A stretch of 64,000 bases of DNA from Cordilura impudica (lineage: Eukaryota > Arthropoda > Insecta > Diptera > Scathophagidae), in the NCBI GenBank assembly GCA_963682025.1, contig OY821517.1:225859205-225923204 (forward strand). The letters are read 5' to 3'. Each line of letters opens with the position of its first letter. Within the stretch, counting starts at the first letter, position 1. Below, in pieces: positions 31,950 to 43,568 of this stretch. Position numbers and translations under genes: made by a program. Under the pieces are notes generated by a model. That model saw nothing but the letters and a program-made list of their open reading frames with translations, had not been told where the DNA came from and did no database searches.

Positions 31950-33290
31950 GTCAAACGAGGTAGCGCAACAGAAGCAGGCAAATATCTAGCTGACATGTAA
32001 CATATTTTTTAGGCGATAGCAATGATGATCTCGACGATAAATGTTGAGTAGCTCATTCCATAAACAGTCAGATGATGAATATCAAGTTGTGGAATACATA
32101 CAGAGCTATGTGGAAATACATAGCTTACATCAGATGAATATGCGTCAAAGCCACATCTGTATATCTGCTGCTTCAAAATGGCATTCAGACTGCATTGATA
32201 ATAGTTCGGAGTTTACTAAGAAATTATTCTGCATCTTACCGTTTCATCTTATTTCTGATGGTGCATCATCATATACACAGAATACCCATGTGTTTGGATC
32301 ATGTGTTTGTCGCCAATAGTTGTGAAGTTTTTTAATTTCGAAATCACAGCTATCGTGAATTCATTTGGCTTTTATAAATAGCTGCAATTCACAGTTGTTT
32401 GTAGTTCGGGTGTTGACTAGAGGATGAAGCTGATGACATAGACTATATTCATCCACCTCCTGGCAATGATCGAAAATATCTCGATTCAAACTGAAGTACA
32501 GCGTTTTTCTGTCGTCAAGTAGGAAGTATACACTGCTATGGAGCCCGTCATGTTTTGTTGGGAAGCATATAACTCATATGCGTTGAAAACTTCATTATTT
32601 ATCAATGGAACTTGAATGTGAAAAAGCACAAAGTCAGCCGTTGTTCTAGTTGAATCTTTAGTTACCTTAGCTAGTCCTACAGACTCTTCAGTTGGCATTC
32701 TTAAATTTTTATCTACGTTGGTTTTGATAAGTTCAATTTGTTTTCTGAACTTTTTAACCATTGAACACGATCCCAATTATATCACCTTTTATTCTTTCAA
32801 GTGTCTCCAAGGACGTTAGAATATTGGATATCACATTGAGACGAGTAGATTCATCTTTCGTATCATGAATTTCTACTTCAAGCACCACTTAAGGTTTCAA
32901 TGTTTTTGAAAATAGCTTTTTGTGTTTTTTTATTATGTCCATCGTCATATCTTGAACTGATGATAGATTACGTTCCACGTTGAGTATTCGAGTATTCTGC
33001 TCTATCTTCTGCGATATATCTTCAGCGTGCTCTTCTCCTATAAGATCAAATGGCGAGTGGTACACCCCTCCGGCAAACGGCAATAGCGATCTTTTCTGTT
33101 TCTTAGGCGTTGAAGACGTTATTATTTCATACCTGTTCACAACCCTTTCATAAATTGTTTGGAGATTTTGAATTGTTGATAATTGATGACGGCTTCCTTA
33201 GATTGCAAGGTTTCCTGAGATTTAATGGCTTTATCCAAAGACGTCATGGTTGCTACATATTCTGATATATTGGTGTATACTGCGATATGT
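31950..33290 (-). pseudogene. Env-like glycoprotein remnant of the roo-like element
   Basis: Minus-strand frames in order: ISEYVATMTSLDKAIK (N-terminal region, 33275-33220), and a furin-type KKQKR site followed by SLLPFAGGVYHS, which looks like a fusion peptide, and a heptad region (33140-32889). Then comes a VPLINNEVFNAYELY block (32776-32486) and a Cys-rich region with CELQLF and WVFCVYD-like blocks (32480-32200). The layout is that of insect retroelement envelope proteins derived from F-type fusion proteins. At least four stops or frameshifts break it. The first ~25 codons lie at 51065-50988. Confidence 0.7.
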
Positions 33291-33535
33291 TACAATAAGA
33301 CAAAAGCCGTGCGATTAGTTTTATGGCCAAGTACTGACTGTTTATTCTATATGTTCATTTATCCTAACTAAGCTTACTTATGTATATCTAACTTATGCTA
33401 CCATGTGAAAGTGCAAGCGAAGCAAAATACATTGTTCATCGCTTGATATTGTGTGGTCAATTTAACTCATTATAATATGAGTATCACGTTACCATACAGA
33501 AGGTATGGTAGTGATGATTAGTCAAACACACCACA
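33291..33535 (-). repeat. 412-like element 3' LTR
   Basis: 245 bp; minus strand TGTGGTGTGTTTGACTAATC to GTCTTATTGTA. About 13 substitutions and one 4-bp gap separate it from the 5' LTR. On its inner side lies GAAAAGGAAGG (33546-33536, minus), the polypurine tract. Confidence 0.85.
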
Positions 33536-33725
33536 CCTTCCTTTTCACGGAAAGAATAATCAATTACTTGATTGATTGTTCTGTATATTGATTAAAGTAT
33601 TATTCTTAATATGTATTTAATTAAAGTTATGTGCTTACGTTAACATATGGGGTGATCAGTCCCTATGTGTCCTATATCTAACTAGTTCTAATTCTATCCG
33701 TATGGATTTTAATGGCCTTTCTATC
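33536..33725 (-). pseudogene. 412-like element: end of pol and 3' non-coding
   Basis: The integrase frame that breaks off at 40938 continues here after removal of BEL-2 (RKAIKIHTDRIRTS, then a stop near 33675). The remainder is non-coding and ends with the polypurine tract. Confidence 0.65.
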
Positions 33726-34224
33726 TGTTTAGAGATGCCCCAACTTCATTCAAATTTGCCGTCACTGTTTTCACCCATCACTAATCTGAAAGATAATTGC
33801 TCTCTTTTTTTTATCATGTTTGTTCACTTACTAAGTTGTACATATTTTAATATAAGACACTCTAGTTAGACCCTTTGTAAAATCAACAAGTATCGAAAGA
33901 AAAAAAAACGATTACAGTGAACAGTGGCAGCAAATACCAACAAAATCAAAAACAGTAAAATTGATTAGAAATTAAAACATTTATATAGAGAAAAAAAACA
34001 TTTGAAAACAAATTAAAAATTAAACAAATTATTAATTGTGAAAAATTACAACAAATTAAAATAAAACCAAAACATTGAATTAAAATTATATATAACAAGA
34101 AATACAAAAAAACTAAAAATTGTGAAACCTATTTTGACTCATTAAAATAAAGAATAAACATTTTAGAAATTTACAAAATAAAAAAGAACCGTGTTTTTAG
34201 TTTAAGAACGTCGAGCCTTAAACA
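33726..34224 (+). repeat. BEL-2 5' LTR
   Basis: 499 bp, TG...CA ends, near-identical to 40438-40937. The 3' half is very A-rich. GTTAGACCC and AATATAAGACACTC lie near 33860; the transcription start is not determinable by eye. Confidence 0.95.
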
Positions 34225-34227
34225 TTA

Positions 34228-34245
34228 TGGTCCTCACGAACCGGA
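34228..34245 (+). other. BEL-2 primer-binding site
   Basis: TGGTCCTCACGAACCGG starts three bases after the LTR end. The TGG start pairs with the CCA end of the priming tRNA. The tRNA species is not assigned. Confidence 0.65.
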
Positions 34246-34941
34246 TAATTTTTTTGTAAATTTATTAAAAAATTATAAGTGAAGTGACACTCAAATTGAA
34301 ATTCAAGGTTATTGGAAAAAAACTTCAAAAACTATAACCTTGAAAGAAACAATATTAAAGTGACTGCAAAAATTAACGGACCCCATCATCATCTTCAAAA
34401 AAATTCAACAGAAGCATCACCAATACCTTCATCATCATCTTAAGTAGCAGATCATCATTAACATCATTAAAAACAGCAAACTAGCAGCAGCAGTTAATTA
34501 CATCAACGTCACCACATGGAAAAAAACACATAAGTATTTACAACACAAACAGTAAGTACATGAGAAATTTCTCTTACACATTAACGACACGCACAACATA
34601 CATAACAAGACGTCAACGTAAAAGCAGAGACCTCACTCTCTATACTTGTTTGTGTGTATAGCTGGTGACAAACGTAACCAACTATAAAATCTGGTTATGT
34701 AATTAACACATCAAAAGACCCCACAAACTAATAGTTATTTTTTGCTGTTTTTGCAACTTAAAATCAACAACAATTTTTTTGCAAATTATTACGAATTTGG
34801 ACTCAATATATACGACTCTAATTTTTTATCGCTAGCAGGCAATTTTAACCCAGTTATTTTTTTGAAATTTAATTTACCAGCATCAATTAAAATTTTTTTT
34901 GAAATTTGATTAAATAAAATTAAATAAAAATTTTTTACAAA
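34246..34941 (+). other. BEL-2 untranslated leader
   Basis: Non-coding, A-rich, with CATCATCATC- and AGCAGCAGCAG-like stretches near 34390-34490. It leads to the Gag ATG at 34942. Confidence 0.6.
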
Positions 34942-36230
34942 ATGTCCATAAATAAATTTGTCAATTGTACAAATGATTTATTCGATTTTGAAAGCTCACA
35001 GGCTGAAGCTCAAATCGAAAACAATTGCCATGCGTTGGAAATTCTTCGTGTGGAATTGGAATCGCTTTGGACCCAAGTCAAGCGATCATATGAGGAGTGT
35101 AGGGACTCTGAGGAGCAAACAGATAAACCCGTTGATAAAACAAAATTACGGGATCGATATCGTAAGACTCTATCTGTATATAAATATTGTCTGTCCTCAA
35201 TAAATGCTGAAATTCTTGCATATTCAACACCCACCTTTGAAAAACCAGAACGCTAATCAAGTTCGACCCTAGATGCTGAGGCTTCATTCATAAGGTTGCC
35301 ACCCTGCGATACAGACACTTTTTTTGGGGATTATAAATTATGGCCCAGTTTCCGGGATCTGTTCACAGCTATCTATATAAATAATTCCAGGGTTAGCAAT
35401 GTTGAAAAATTATTCTATTTAAAACAAAAAACGAGTGGCGAAGCTAGGGATATAATTTCTCCAACGATGGTTTTATTCTCGCATGGAAAAATTTGGTGGA
35501 CCGCTACGAAAATAAATGGATGCAGGTAAATGAACAGTACAAAATTATTTTAGATTTACCACACGCCTCTATTGACTCTGGTGCTTCAATCAAAAAATTA
35601 CAAAGGACAACTAATGATTCACGGCAATCTCTAGACACCTTAGGCATTGACACAACGACATGGGAATCATTCTTAATTTTTATTTGTTCACAAAAGCTTC
35701 CCAGATCACTCGTGCAAGAGTTTGAAAATTCCCGAGAAGATTGCGCAGAAGTTCCAAAGTGGAATGAATTCGACAAATTTTTGACCCATAAATTCAAAAC
35801 ATTAGAATCAGTCGGAAACATCAAATCTTCCAAGGATAATTATAGTCAGCCCAAACCCGAAAATTTAAAATATGCTCCCAAAGAAAAACGTGTACACTCC
35901 TTTCAAACAAATTTGTCACAATCTGAAAAACGACCCAAAATTAATTTTGCCTCGAAGCCAAATAATAATTTTAAAAATAAAGTCACCATATGTCAACATT
36001 GTAAAGAGTCACATTACCTTCGATCTTGCCCCAAATTTTTAGAAAAAAATGTTAATGACCGTATTCACGTAGTAAAAGTCACAAATTCGTGTTATAATTG
36101 TCTATCTGTCGATCACAGTGTCAAGGACTGTCCCAGTAAATTTAGCTGCAGGTTGTGTAAACAAAGACATAACACATTGTTGCACAAGGCATCTGAGTCC
36201 CAGTCTTTTAATTTGCTTCAGAATCAACAA
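34942..36230 (+). pseudogene. BEL-2 Gag
   Basis: Starts MSINKFVNCTNDLFDF. The N-terminal coiled-coil-like half ends at a TAA (35254-35256), after which the same frame goes on (DTDTFFGDYKLWPSFRDLF, the BEL Gag DUF1759-type block). A frameshift near 35457 moves into the frame used to 38585. Two zinc knuckles follow near residues 165 and 200 of that frame: CQHCKESHYLRSCPKF, and CYNCLSVDHSVKDC with CRLCKQRHNTLLH. One stop and one frameshift are the only lesions. Gag would form the particle and bind RNA. Confidence 0.9.
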
Positions 36231-38585
36231 GATGAACGACCCAGTATGAGCGCCGCAGCACGAGCATCCAATATACAGTCCACTCCTAGATCAAATGTTC
36301 CTAGTCTCACATCCTTGACCCTACAGAAAGACAAACGATCCTTATCAAGCCCACTGGATCGAGAAACTTTGCTGTTCACTGCCATCGTCCAAATTGAAAC
36401 AAAAGGACAGAGATTCGAGGCAAGAGCTATCATCGACCCTGGATCTCAATTAACCTTCATATCGGACAAACTAAAAAATCGCTTAAAGCTGACAACTAAG
36501 CCACATTTAGTTCACGTCACAAGTTTAAATCAGAACGTATCCGAAACTTCTACCAAAGCCTGTTTATTCAACCTTTGCTCTCGGGCGGACCCTAGTTTTA
36601 AATTAGAAGTGCTTGCGCCAGTCCTCAAGACCCTTTCTTCTAATTTACCGCCACAAACGCTGGACTTACATCACTTAAGTGAAACTGCTAAATTAGTACT
36701 TGCAGACCCTCACTTTTTCGTAAGTCGTCCTGTCGACCTTCTAATTGGCCTCGTTTTAGGACCCTCTATTTATTGTATGGAGACAGCTGTGAAATCAATT
36801 GGATCCCTTTTGGCACAAAAAACAGTATTTGGCTGGATTGTGGGGGGACCAATCAAAAAATCGACTCAAAACAAAACCACTATTTCACTTTATAATGGAC
36901 CGTCCCTTGACCAAATTCTCACACGATTTTGGGAGGTAGAGGAAACCCCAAAACAAATTTTGAGGTCAGATGAGGACACATATTGTGAAAACATTTTCAA
37001 ATCTACAACGCGTAGAAACGACATGGGAAGGTATATTGTTACCCTGCCCATCAAAAAAGGAGAAGAAATTGGAACTTCTCGCAACATTGCCATGGCCCAG
37101 TATTTGAGAATGGAGCGCATGCTAAATAAAAAACCCGACCTTAGAGAACAATACAATCAGGTCATATTAGAATACCTTGAGTTGGGATATATGAGAAAAA
37201 TCTCTCCCTTGGATATAAATAAGGCCCCAAATTATTACCTGCCGCATCACGCAGTAATAAAACCAGACAGTTTGACCACAAAACTTAGAGTGGTTTTTAA
37301 TGCCTCCAGCCCGACGTCAAACAAGAATAGTCTTAATGACATTTTATATCCAGGACCCATTCTTCAGCAAGACCTTGTTCTACTGATATCAAAGTGGAGA
37401 TTTTTCCGTTACGTATTTAACGCCGACATTAAAAAAATGTACCGGCAAATACTAATAGACCCGACTCAAACCAATTATCAGCGAATCCTGTTCCGTAAAT
37501 ACGGAAAGGACCCTATCGAAGATTTTGAACTCCTCACAGTCACTTTCGGAGTCAATTGTGCCCCATTCCTGGCCATCAGAACCCTTCTACAACTCGCTGA
37601 AGATATAAAATCGACACACCCTCTAGCTTCAAAAATTTTACAACAAAACATGTATGTGGATGACGTTCTAGCCGGCGGTCACACCTTGTCAGATGCCATC
37701 GGATCCAGAAAAGAGCTAACCACCGTTTTAAAATCAGCAGGTTTTGATCTAATGAAATGGACTTCCAACGACCCACGAGTTATCCAGGATTTGCCAACCC
37801 AAACACTTTTACCAGTAGATTGGCTCAACTTATCTGAAAATTCTGGAACAAAATCGCTCGGGATAAAATGGAATATCTCATCAGACTCATTCGCCTTCAC
37901 AGCTCCAGATGTCGATTTAAAACAAACTTATACAAAACGCGAAGTTTTATCTACAATAGATAAATTCTTTGACCCTTGCGGATGGCTAGCCCCAATTATT
38001 GTAGATGCAAAATTAATCATGCAACAGATATGGCTAGACAAAATAGATTGGGATGACATTTTAAAACCCTTTGCCCATATAAAGTGGCAAAAATTCATCA
38101 AAAATTGTCCTTCCATTAATATTATCAAAATACCCCGTTGGATTAATTATAGCCCCTCCTGTGAAATAGAAATTCACGGATTTAGCGACGCCTCAGAAAA
38201 AGCTTACGCAGCAAGGCTGTACATCCGAATTCAACTTGATGACAACAACGTACACTTATTTCTTTTAGCCTCAAAGACTCGAGTTGCCCCTCTCAAAAAA
38301 GTATCACAGGTTAGAACTGTGTGGATCTGTCCTATTAGCAAATTTGGCTGTTGCAATTCTACCGAATCTACAGACCCCCAATTTGAACACATACTTCTAG
38401 ACAGACTCTACAATTGTGTTATCCTGGCTAAAGAAACCGCCATGCACCTGGAATACCTTTGTGGGAAATCGAGTTTCAGAAATTGGATACAAAGTTGGAA
38501 CTCAAAACTGGCAACATGTCGAATCCAAAGAAAATCCTGCAGACGTCGCAAGCAGAGGTTGTACACCAGAGGAACTTCAAACTAA
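36231..38585 (+). pseudogene. BEL-2 protease, reverse transcriptase and RNase H
   Basis: One frame with the protease motif ARAIIDPGSQLTFISD, the FGWIVGGPI block, and RT blocks LPHHAVIKPDSLTTKLRVV, FNADIKKMYRQIL and QQNMYVDDVLAGGH (YVDD active site). Connection and RNase H follow: STIDKFFDPCGWLAP and EIEIHGFSDASEKAYAA. Near 38310 the frame shifts and the last ~90 residues are read out of frame; the true continuation is in the frame open from 38416. Apart from this the Pol segment is intact. Confidence 0.9.
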
Positions 38586-39591
38586 TAACTTGTGGTGGTT
38601 TGGACCCTCTTGGCTAAAATTACCAAAAAATCAATGGCCAATACCAATCTCCCCGCATGACACAAATATTGAAGCGAAACCCATTAAAGTCTTCACAACT
38701 ACAACTCATGAGGACCCTTTAAATCGCTTTTCGTCTTTATCTCGCGCATATCGAGTTATCGGATATGCTTTACGATTCTGGAGAAATACTGGAACATCAA
38801 GGACCCATCTCAGAATCTCATCAACCGAAATAACAAGAGATGAAATAAATTCGGTCAAAAATCGCCTCATCAGATTGACCCAACAACAAAGTTTTCCTGA
38901 TGAATATCGAAATTTAAAACTCAAGGCTAAAATCTCCAATACTAGCAAACTTTTGACTCTAAATCCATTCATGGATCAAAGGGGTATTATCCGAGCCAAT
39001 GGTCGTCTCGTTCAATCACCAGCATTAACATAAAATGAGCGACATCCAATATTGCTACCGTACGATTCAAAGTTGACCCGATTGATCACCGAATTTACAC
39101 ATAAAATAACTTTACATGGCGGAAATCAACTCATGATTCGAATTCTTCGAACAGAATATTGGATATTTAGATTACGACCCCTAGTCAAAAACGTCACCAA
39201 CAATTGCAAAACGTGTGTTTTATATAAAAAACAGACACAAAATCAAATTATGGCGTCTTTACCGCCCGAACGAACCACACTTTCAAGACCATTCGAAACT
39301 GTGGGCGTAGATTATGCCGGACCCTTCGACATTCGAAATTTTACTGGCCGAGCATGTCCCATCACCAAAGGGTATGTTTGCATTTTTGTATGCTTCACAA
39401 CTAAAGCTGTTCATCTAGAAGCAGCCAGTGACTTGTCGACCAACGCCTTTCTAGCCGCATTTTCCCGCTTTATTGGCAGACGTGGTTGTCCAGCCAATAT
39501 TTATTCCGATAATGGAACAAATTTCGTTGGAGCTGCAGAACTCATCAAAAAGGATAGAATTGAATTCATCAAGACCCTTCAAATCAATTGA
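38416..39591 (+). pseudogene. BEL-2 RNase H end, linker and integrase N-terminal part
   Basis: Begins LSWLKKPPCTWNTFVGNRV, then ENPADVASRGCTPEEL (typical RNase H end) and RGIIRANGRL. A TAA at 39031-39033 interrupts, and the same frame resumes with HPILLPYDSKLT and the zinc-binding ITLHGGNQLMIRI..CKTCVLYKKQ. The catalytic VGVDYAGPFDIRN (first Asp), AVHLEAASDLS and NIYSDNGTNFVGA (second Asp) follow. The frame is lost near 39575. Confidence 0.9.
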
Positions 39592-40186
39592 ATCATCACT
39601 ACAGTCATCAAAACATCAATTGGAATTTCATACCTTCTGTTGCCCACATATGGGCGGACTCTGGGAGGCCGGCGTAAAATCATTCAAAACCCATTTACGA
39701 AAAATAATCCCAAATATGAAATTCACATTTGAAGAGCTGTCTACTATTTTGACCCGAATCGAATCTTGCCTCAATTCTAGACCCTTAAGTCCTGCTAGCG
39801 ATGACCCTAACGATTTGACCCCAGGACACTTTCTTATTGGCACCCCGTTCATGGCTCCAGGTGAACCAGATTCGTCAAATGAAAATCTGACCCTTGCAAA
39901 CCGCTGGAAGCGCCTTCGAATAATCTACCATTCATTTTGCCAAAGATGGAAATCTGAATATCTCGCAGAGCTACATCGCAGATATAAATGGAAATATCCA
40001 AAAGAAAATGTCAAAGTCAACGATCTTGTAGTCATCAAAGACAACAACTTGCCACCCAATCAATGGAAATTGGGTCGAATAACTAAAACTTACCCAGGAG
40101 ATGACCAAAACACTAGAGTTGTCGATATACGAACTGCTAATGGGACCTGCACACGACCCATTACAAAAATCGTGATGTTATTTTGA
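39575..40186 (+). pseudogene. BEL-2 integrase C-terminal part
   Basis: After a one-base shift the integrase continues: FCCPHMGGLWEAGVKSFK with the catalytic Glu, CLNSRPLSP, DPNDLTPGHFLIGTPF and the C-terminal WKLGRITKTYPGDD. It stops at 40186. All three catalytic residues are present across the two frames. Confidence 0.9.
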
Positions 40187-40248
40187 ATCCATTATGTCAT
40201 TTATTATCTATTGAAATTCTAATCACTTTTTTTTGTGTAATTCCAGAC

Positions 40249-40359
40249 ATGACAACCAAAAATCCTCATAGACGACCAAGGGGGCATTTTCATTGCGCCA
40301 CATGTGATTCTGACCACGCTCAAAAAAGCTGTCCAAAGTTTCTGTCGTGTCTGCACTGA
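40249..40359 (+). CDS. Small zinc-knuckle ORF after BEL-2 pol
   Basis: A 36-codon open frame (MTTKNPHRRPRGH..) with one knuckle-like CATCDSDHAQKSCPKF. This resembles the Gag knuckle of the same element (C..C...H....CPKF). It lies between the pol stop and the 3' LTR. TCACTTTTTTTTGTGTAATTCCAG, a good polypyrimidine-AG splice acceptor, ends three bases before its ATG. This suggests a spliced accessory product, but it could also be a leftover from a recombination with Gag. No product is known to me for this position. Confidence 0.4.
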   Translation: MTTKNPHRRPRGHFHCATCDSDHAQKSCPKFLSCLH

Positions 40360-40427
40360 AAAACTGCTCTGGGTTATATATTTTCTGGACCCACCATACC
40401 AAGATGGTAATCATCACACCACATCAT

Positions 40428-40937
40428 GGGGGGAGAATGTTTAGAGATGCCCCAACTTCATTGAAATTTGCCGTCACTGTTTTCACCCATCACTAATCTG
40501 AAAGATAATTGCTCTCTTTTTTTATCATGTTTGTTCACTTACTAAGTTGTACATATTTTAATATAAGACACTCTAGTTAGACCCTTTGTAAAATCAACAA
40601 GTATCGAAAGAAAAAAAAAACGATTACAGTGAACAGTGGCAGCAAATACCAACAAAATCAAAAACAGTAAAATTGATTAGAAATTAAAACATTTATATAG
40701 AGAAAAAAAAACATTTGAAAACAAATTAAAAATTAAACAAATTATTAATTGTGAAAAATTACAACAAATTAAAATAAAACCAAAACATTGAATTAAAATT
40801 ATATATAACAAAAAATACGAAAAAACTAAAAATTGTGAAACCTATTTTGACTCATTAAAATAAAGAATAAACATTTTAGAAATTTACAAAATAAAAAAGA
40901 ACCGTATTTTTAGTTTAAGAACGTCGAGCCTTAAACA
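40428..40937 (+). repeat. BEL-2 polypurine tract and 3' LTR
   Basis: GGGGGGAGAATG at 40428-40439 is the polypurine tract and overlaps the LTR start TGTTTAGAG at 40438. The LTR ends TTAAACA at 40937, followed by the CTATC duplication. It is near-identical to the 5' LTR. Confidence 0.9.
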
Positions 40938-42345
40938 CTATCCGTTATCTGTACAGTACAGTTGTTGGTGCTATCTATGTCTACAATCCTGAAAGGTCCC
41001 TTGTACAGATTGTCCAATTTGTGGCCTGTTGGATTGTCAATGTAAACTAGGTCATTTACTTTAAAAGTCCTCCCGCAAGATTTTTTGTCTAGTAATTCTT
41101 TTCTAATTTGTTTTTTCTCTACCAAAAGTGCGTTCGATGTTTTGTACGCTGTTTGGAGTCGATATTTTACCTCTTTCCCGTACGAATCGACGTAATATAA
41201 AGGGTCTACGTTGTCAGTGTTCATAACCTCGAAACCCAACGGTGTTTTACCAAACATCAACTCATATGGGCAGTAACCAAGTGTCGTTGATGGAGCTATG
41301 TTGTAACAATAGATTAAATATTTTAGATACTCATCCCAGTCTGTTTTGCCTGTTGAAGTATAGGATCTCACATATTCATTAAATGTCTTGTGTTATCTTT
41401 CAACTGTTCCCAGAGTCTGATGATGATAGGGAGTTGATGTTAGGTGTGAAGTTCTCATTAATATGCATAGATCATGTAGAAATTGATTTTTATATTCGGT
41501 ACCATTGTCGGTGAGGATATTCTTAATCGGTCCGTAAATAAGTACGAAGTTCTCAAAGATTGCCTGTGCGACAGTCTTTGCTGTCTTATCTGGTATTGGT
41601 ATTGCTACCATGTACTTAGTTAAATCGTATACCATAGTCACTGCATATTCATTTTTATAGTTGGTTTTGAATAATGGTCCTATGGTGTCAATGACACTGT
41701 GTCGAATGCTTGGGCTGGTGTCGTTTGTAAGTATAGAAGGTTCTTTAGCCTTCCTAACTGTGTTATTCTTTTTGCAATGTTGCATTTTTTCACATAATCT
41801 TTTACAAGTTTGGAAATATTCTTCCAAAAGTAGTATTTTCTCATCTTCTTTATCATTCTGGCCTCACTTCCCAGCATTGGGAGTAATTGGTTCAGATAAC
41901 TTTTCCCATTAACAATAAATTCGTCGATTTCCACAATACATAAATTTTTTCTGCCGTTTTTAAGGATATATCTAGTTTTATCCCGGTAGATTTGAAATTT
42001 TAGTCGGACATATTTCGCTACTTCTATTGAGTCTATGACTTCTTAACAATTTGGTTCAATTTTCCCTCGGTCTGCGCTGACGTTTCTGTCATTGTACTGT
42101 ACTGCAATGTGCTTTCGCGTAGCTGATCTAGTGGTTATCCTTACGATCTTAGAGTTTACGCCCGATATTGTACTGAAATCGATACGTGACGGTGCGTCTG
42201 CTCCCCAATTTTTCTTCCCTTGTATGTACTCTACCGAAAAGTCATATTCCTCTAAATCTATTCTTATTGTCGTTAGTCTGTACGAAGGATTTTTAAGGGA
42301 ATATAGTTGGAGTAGGGGTCTGTGGCACTTCGCACTAAAAATTGT
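40938..42345 (-). pseudogene. 412-like element: RNase H end and integrase
   Basis: On the minus strand, broken frames near 42300-42170 give the RNase H end with a YIQGKKNWGADAPS-like stretch. The integrase then has a degenerate zinc-binding region (41934-41680) and VIDTIGPLFK (first catalytic Asp). ILTDNGTEYKNQF (second Asp) and PYHHQTLGTVER (catalytic Glu) follow. A TAA follows ER, and the same frame goes on with FNEYVRSYTS and PYELMFGKTPLGFEV. The GTVER..FNEYVRSY layout is that of 412/mdg1. It ends at the BEL-2 insertion. Confidence 0.85.
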
Positions 42346-43162
42346 TTAAGGTTAATGGATTACCATCTCTTATTATTAAAGCACTCATGCTAATGTAAGA
42401 TTTCTTGGTTTAACCTTGTAGAATTTGTTAGTTATTACATTAATTATTTTATTTTCAAATTCTCTAATATACTATAAATTTTATTTTAATTTATTTTATA
42501 AATTTTCGAAAGAGCAAATATATCAAAATTTAATTTTCAAAATTTAATTATCGTTATAATTTTTTAGTGTAGTTGTAAATTCATGTTTTAATGTAATTTT
42601 TTTCAAGTTAAGTATTTATGTAAATATAAATGTAATATAATTCTAATTTTAAAAAAATTTTTTTTCTTTTTAGTATCAAGGTATATAAGTATTTATGTAG
42701 GTATTTATGTAATGCTATAATTGTAATATAAATATAAGTATTTATATAATTGTAAATGTAATTTTATTTATTTATATAATTGTAAAAGTAATTAAAACAT
42801 TTTTTTCTTTATTCTCAAGGTAAGTATATCTTTACTTCTTTTAGCAAGTGTTTAAGAAAGAACTGTAATTTAATTTTTACTTAAAAAGGTAAGTATTTTT
42901 GTGAATTTAATTTCAATATAAAGGTAGGTATTTTATTTTAAATATAAAGAGTAAGTTTTAATGTTATGTAATTATAAATTAAATTTTTATTTTTAGGTAT
43001 ATATGTATATGTAATTATAAATGTAAATATGAATATAAGTAGTATTTATTTAAGCATAAATGTAATATTGATTTTTAATTAAAAAGGTAAATGTATTTAT
43101 TTTTTATTTAATAATTTTTAATAATTAAATATTTATAATATTATGTTGACATATGTACGGTG
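42346..43162. other. AT-rich internal DNA of the 412-like element
   Basis: No frame or motif was found, apart from recurring GGTAAGTAT-like stretches on the + strand (for example 42830, 42890). It should lie between the leader and pol, where gag and RT would be. These genes are gone, so a deletion or a further insertion is likely. The CGGTG target duplication of the Transib ends it. Confidence 0.45.
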
Positions 43163-43199
43163 CACAGTGTAAGATTTTGCCAATCTAGGGGGACTTAAT
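43163..43199 (+). repeat. Transib left terminal inverted repeat
   Basis: CACAGTGTAAGATTTTGCC.. ending ..GGGGGACTTAAT. The first seven bases equal the heptamer of V(D)J recombination signals. No nonamer-like stretch at 12 or 23 bp was found. Confidence 0.9.
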
Positions 43200-43568
43200 C
43201 CAATTGCAGCCAAAGTTTAAGAGATATAGATTTGGAACATAAGCTTTTATTTTTAATGTGGAGGCTCAGATCTAAAATGAGGAACATTGGACAAAAACTA
43301 CTCCTCCCTCCCATATTAGCCCCACATTTTTTTTCTAGAATTAAGCCAAAAAAAGGCTTTTTGATAAACTATAGGTAGAGTATCCTAAAAGTTATTAAAG
43401 TAACTATTTGTTTACTAGAAAAATATATAAGAAAATAAATAAAAATTTTGTTGTTGTTGTCTTCAGGGTTGTATTCACTTATTGTATTCAATATTGTATT
43501 ATATTGTACTTATTATATAATATGTATGCAAAAATTGTATTTAATTGCAAACATTGTATTTAATAAAT

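Larger units (their letters stand above)
33726..40937 (+). mobile_element. BEL-2: nearly complete BEL/Pao retrotransposon
   Basis: 7.2 kb with LTRs at 33726-34224 and 40438-40937 that differ by only about eight changes. A perfect 5-bp target duplication CTATC lies at 33721-33725 and 40938-40942. The LTRs start TGTTTAGAG and end TTAAACA. A PBS (TGGTCCTCACGAACC) starts at 34228, and a polypurine tract (GGGGGGAGAATG) precedes the 3' LTR. Gag-protease-RT-RNase H-integrase are in family order with only a few frameshifts and stops. It is inserted in the pol gene of the 412-like element and is one of the youngest insertions here. Confidence 0.95.

Noticed and set aside
33291..33535. 240-bp repeat at 33291 as a solo LTR or MITE
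   Set aside because: PBS, polypurine tract and the ATGT duplication show it to be the 3' LTR paired with 50747-50987.
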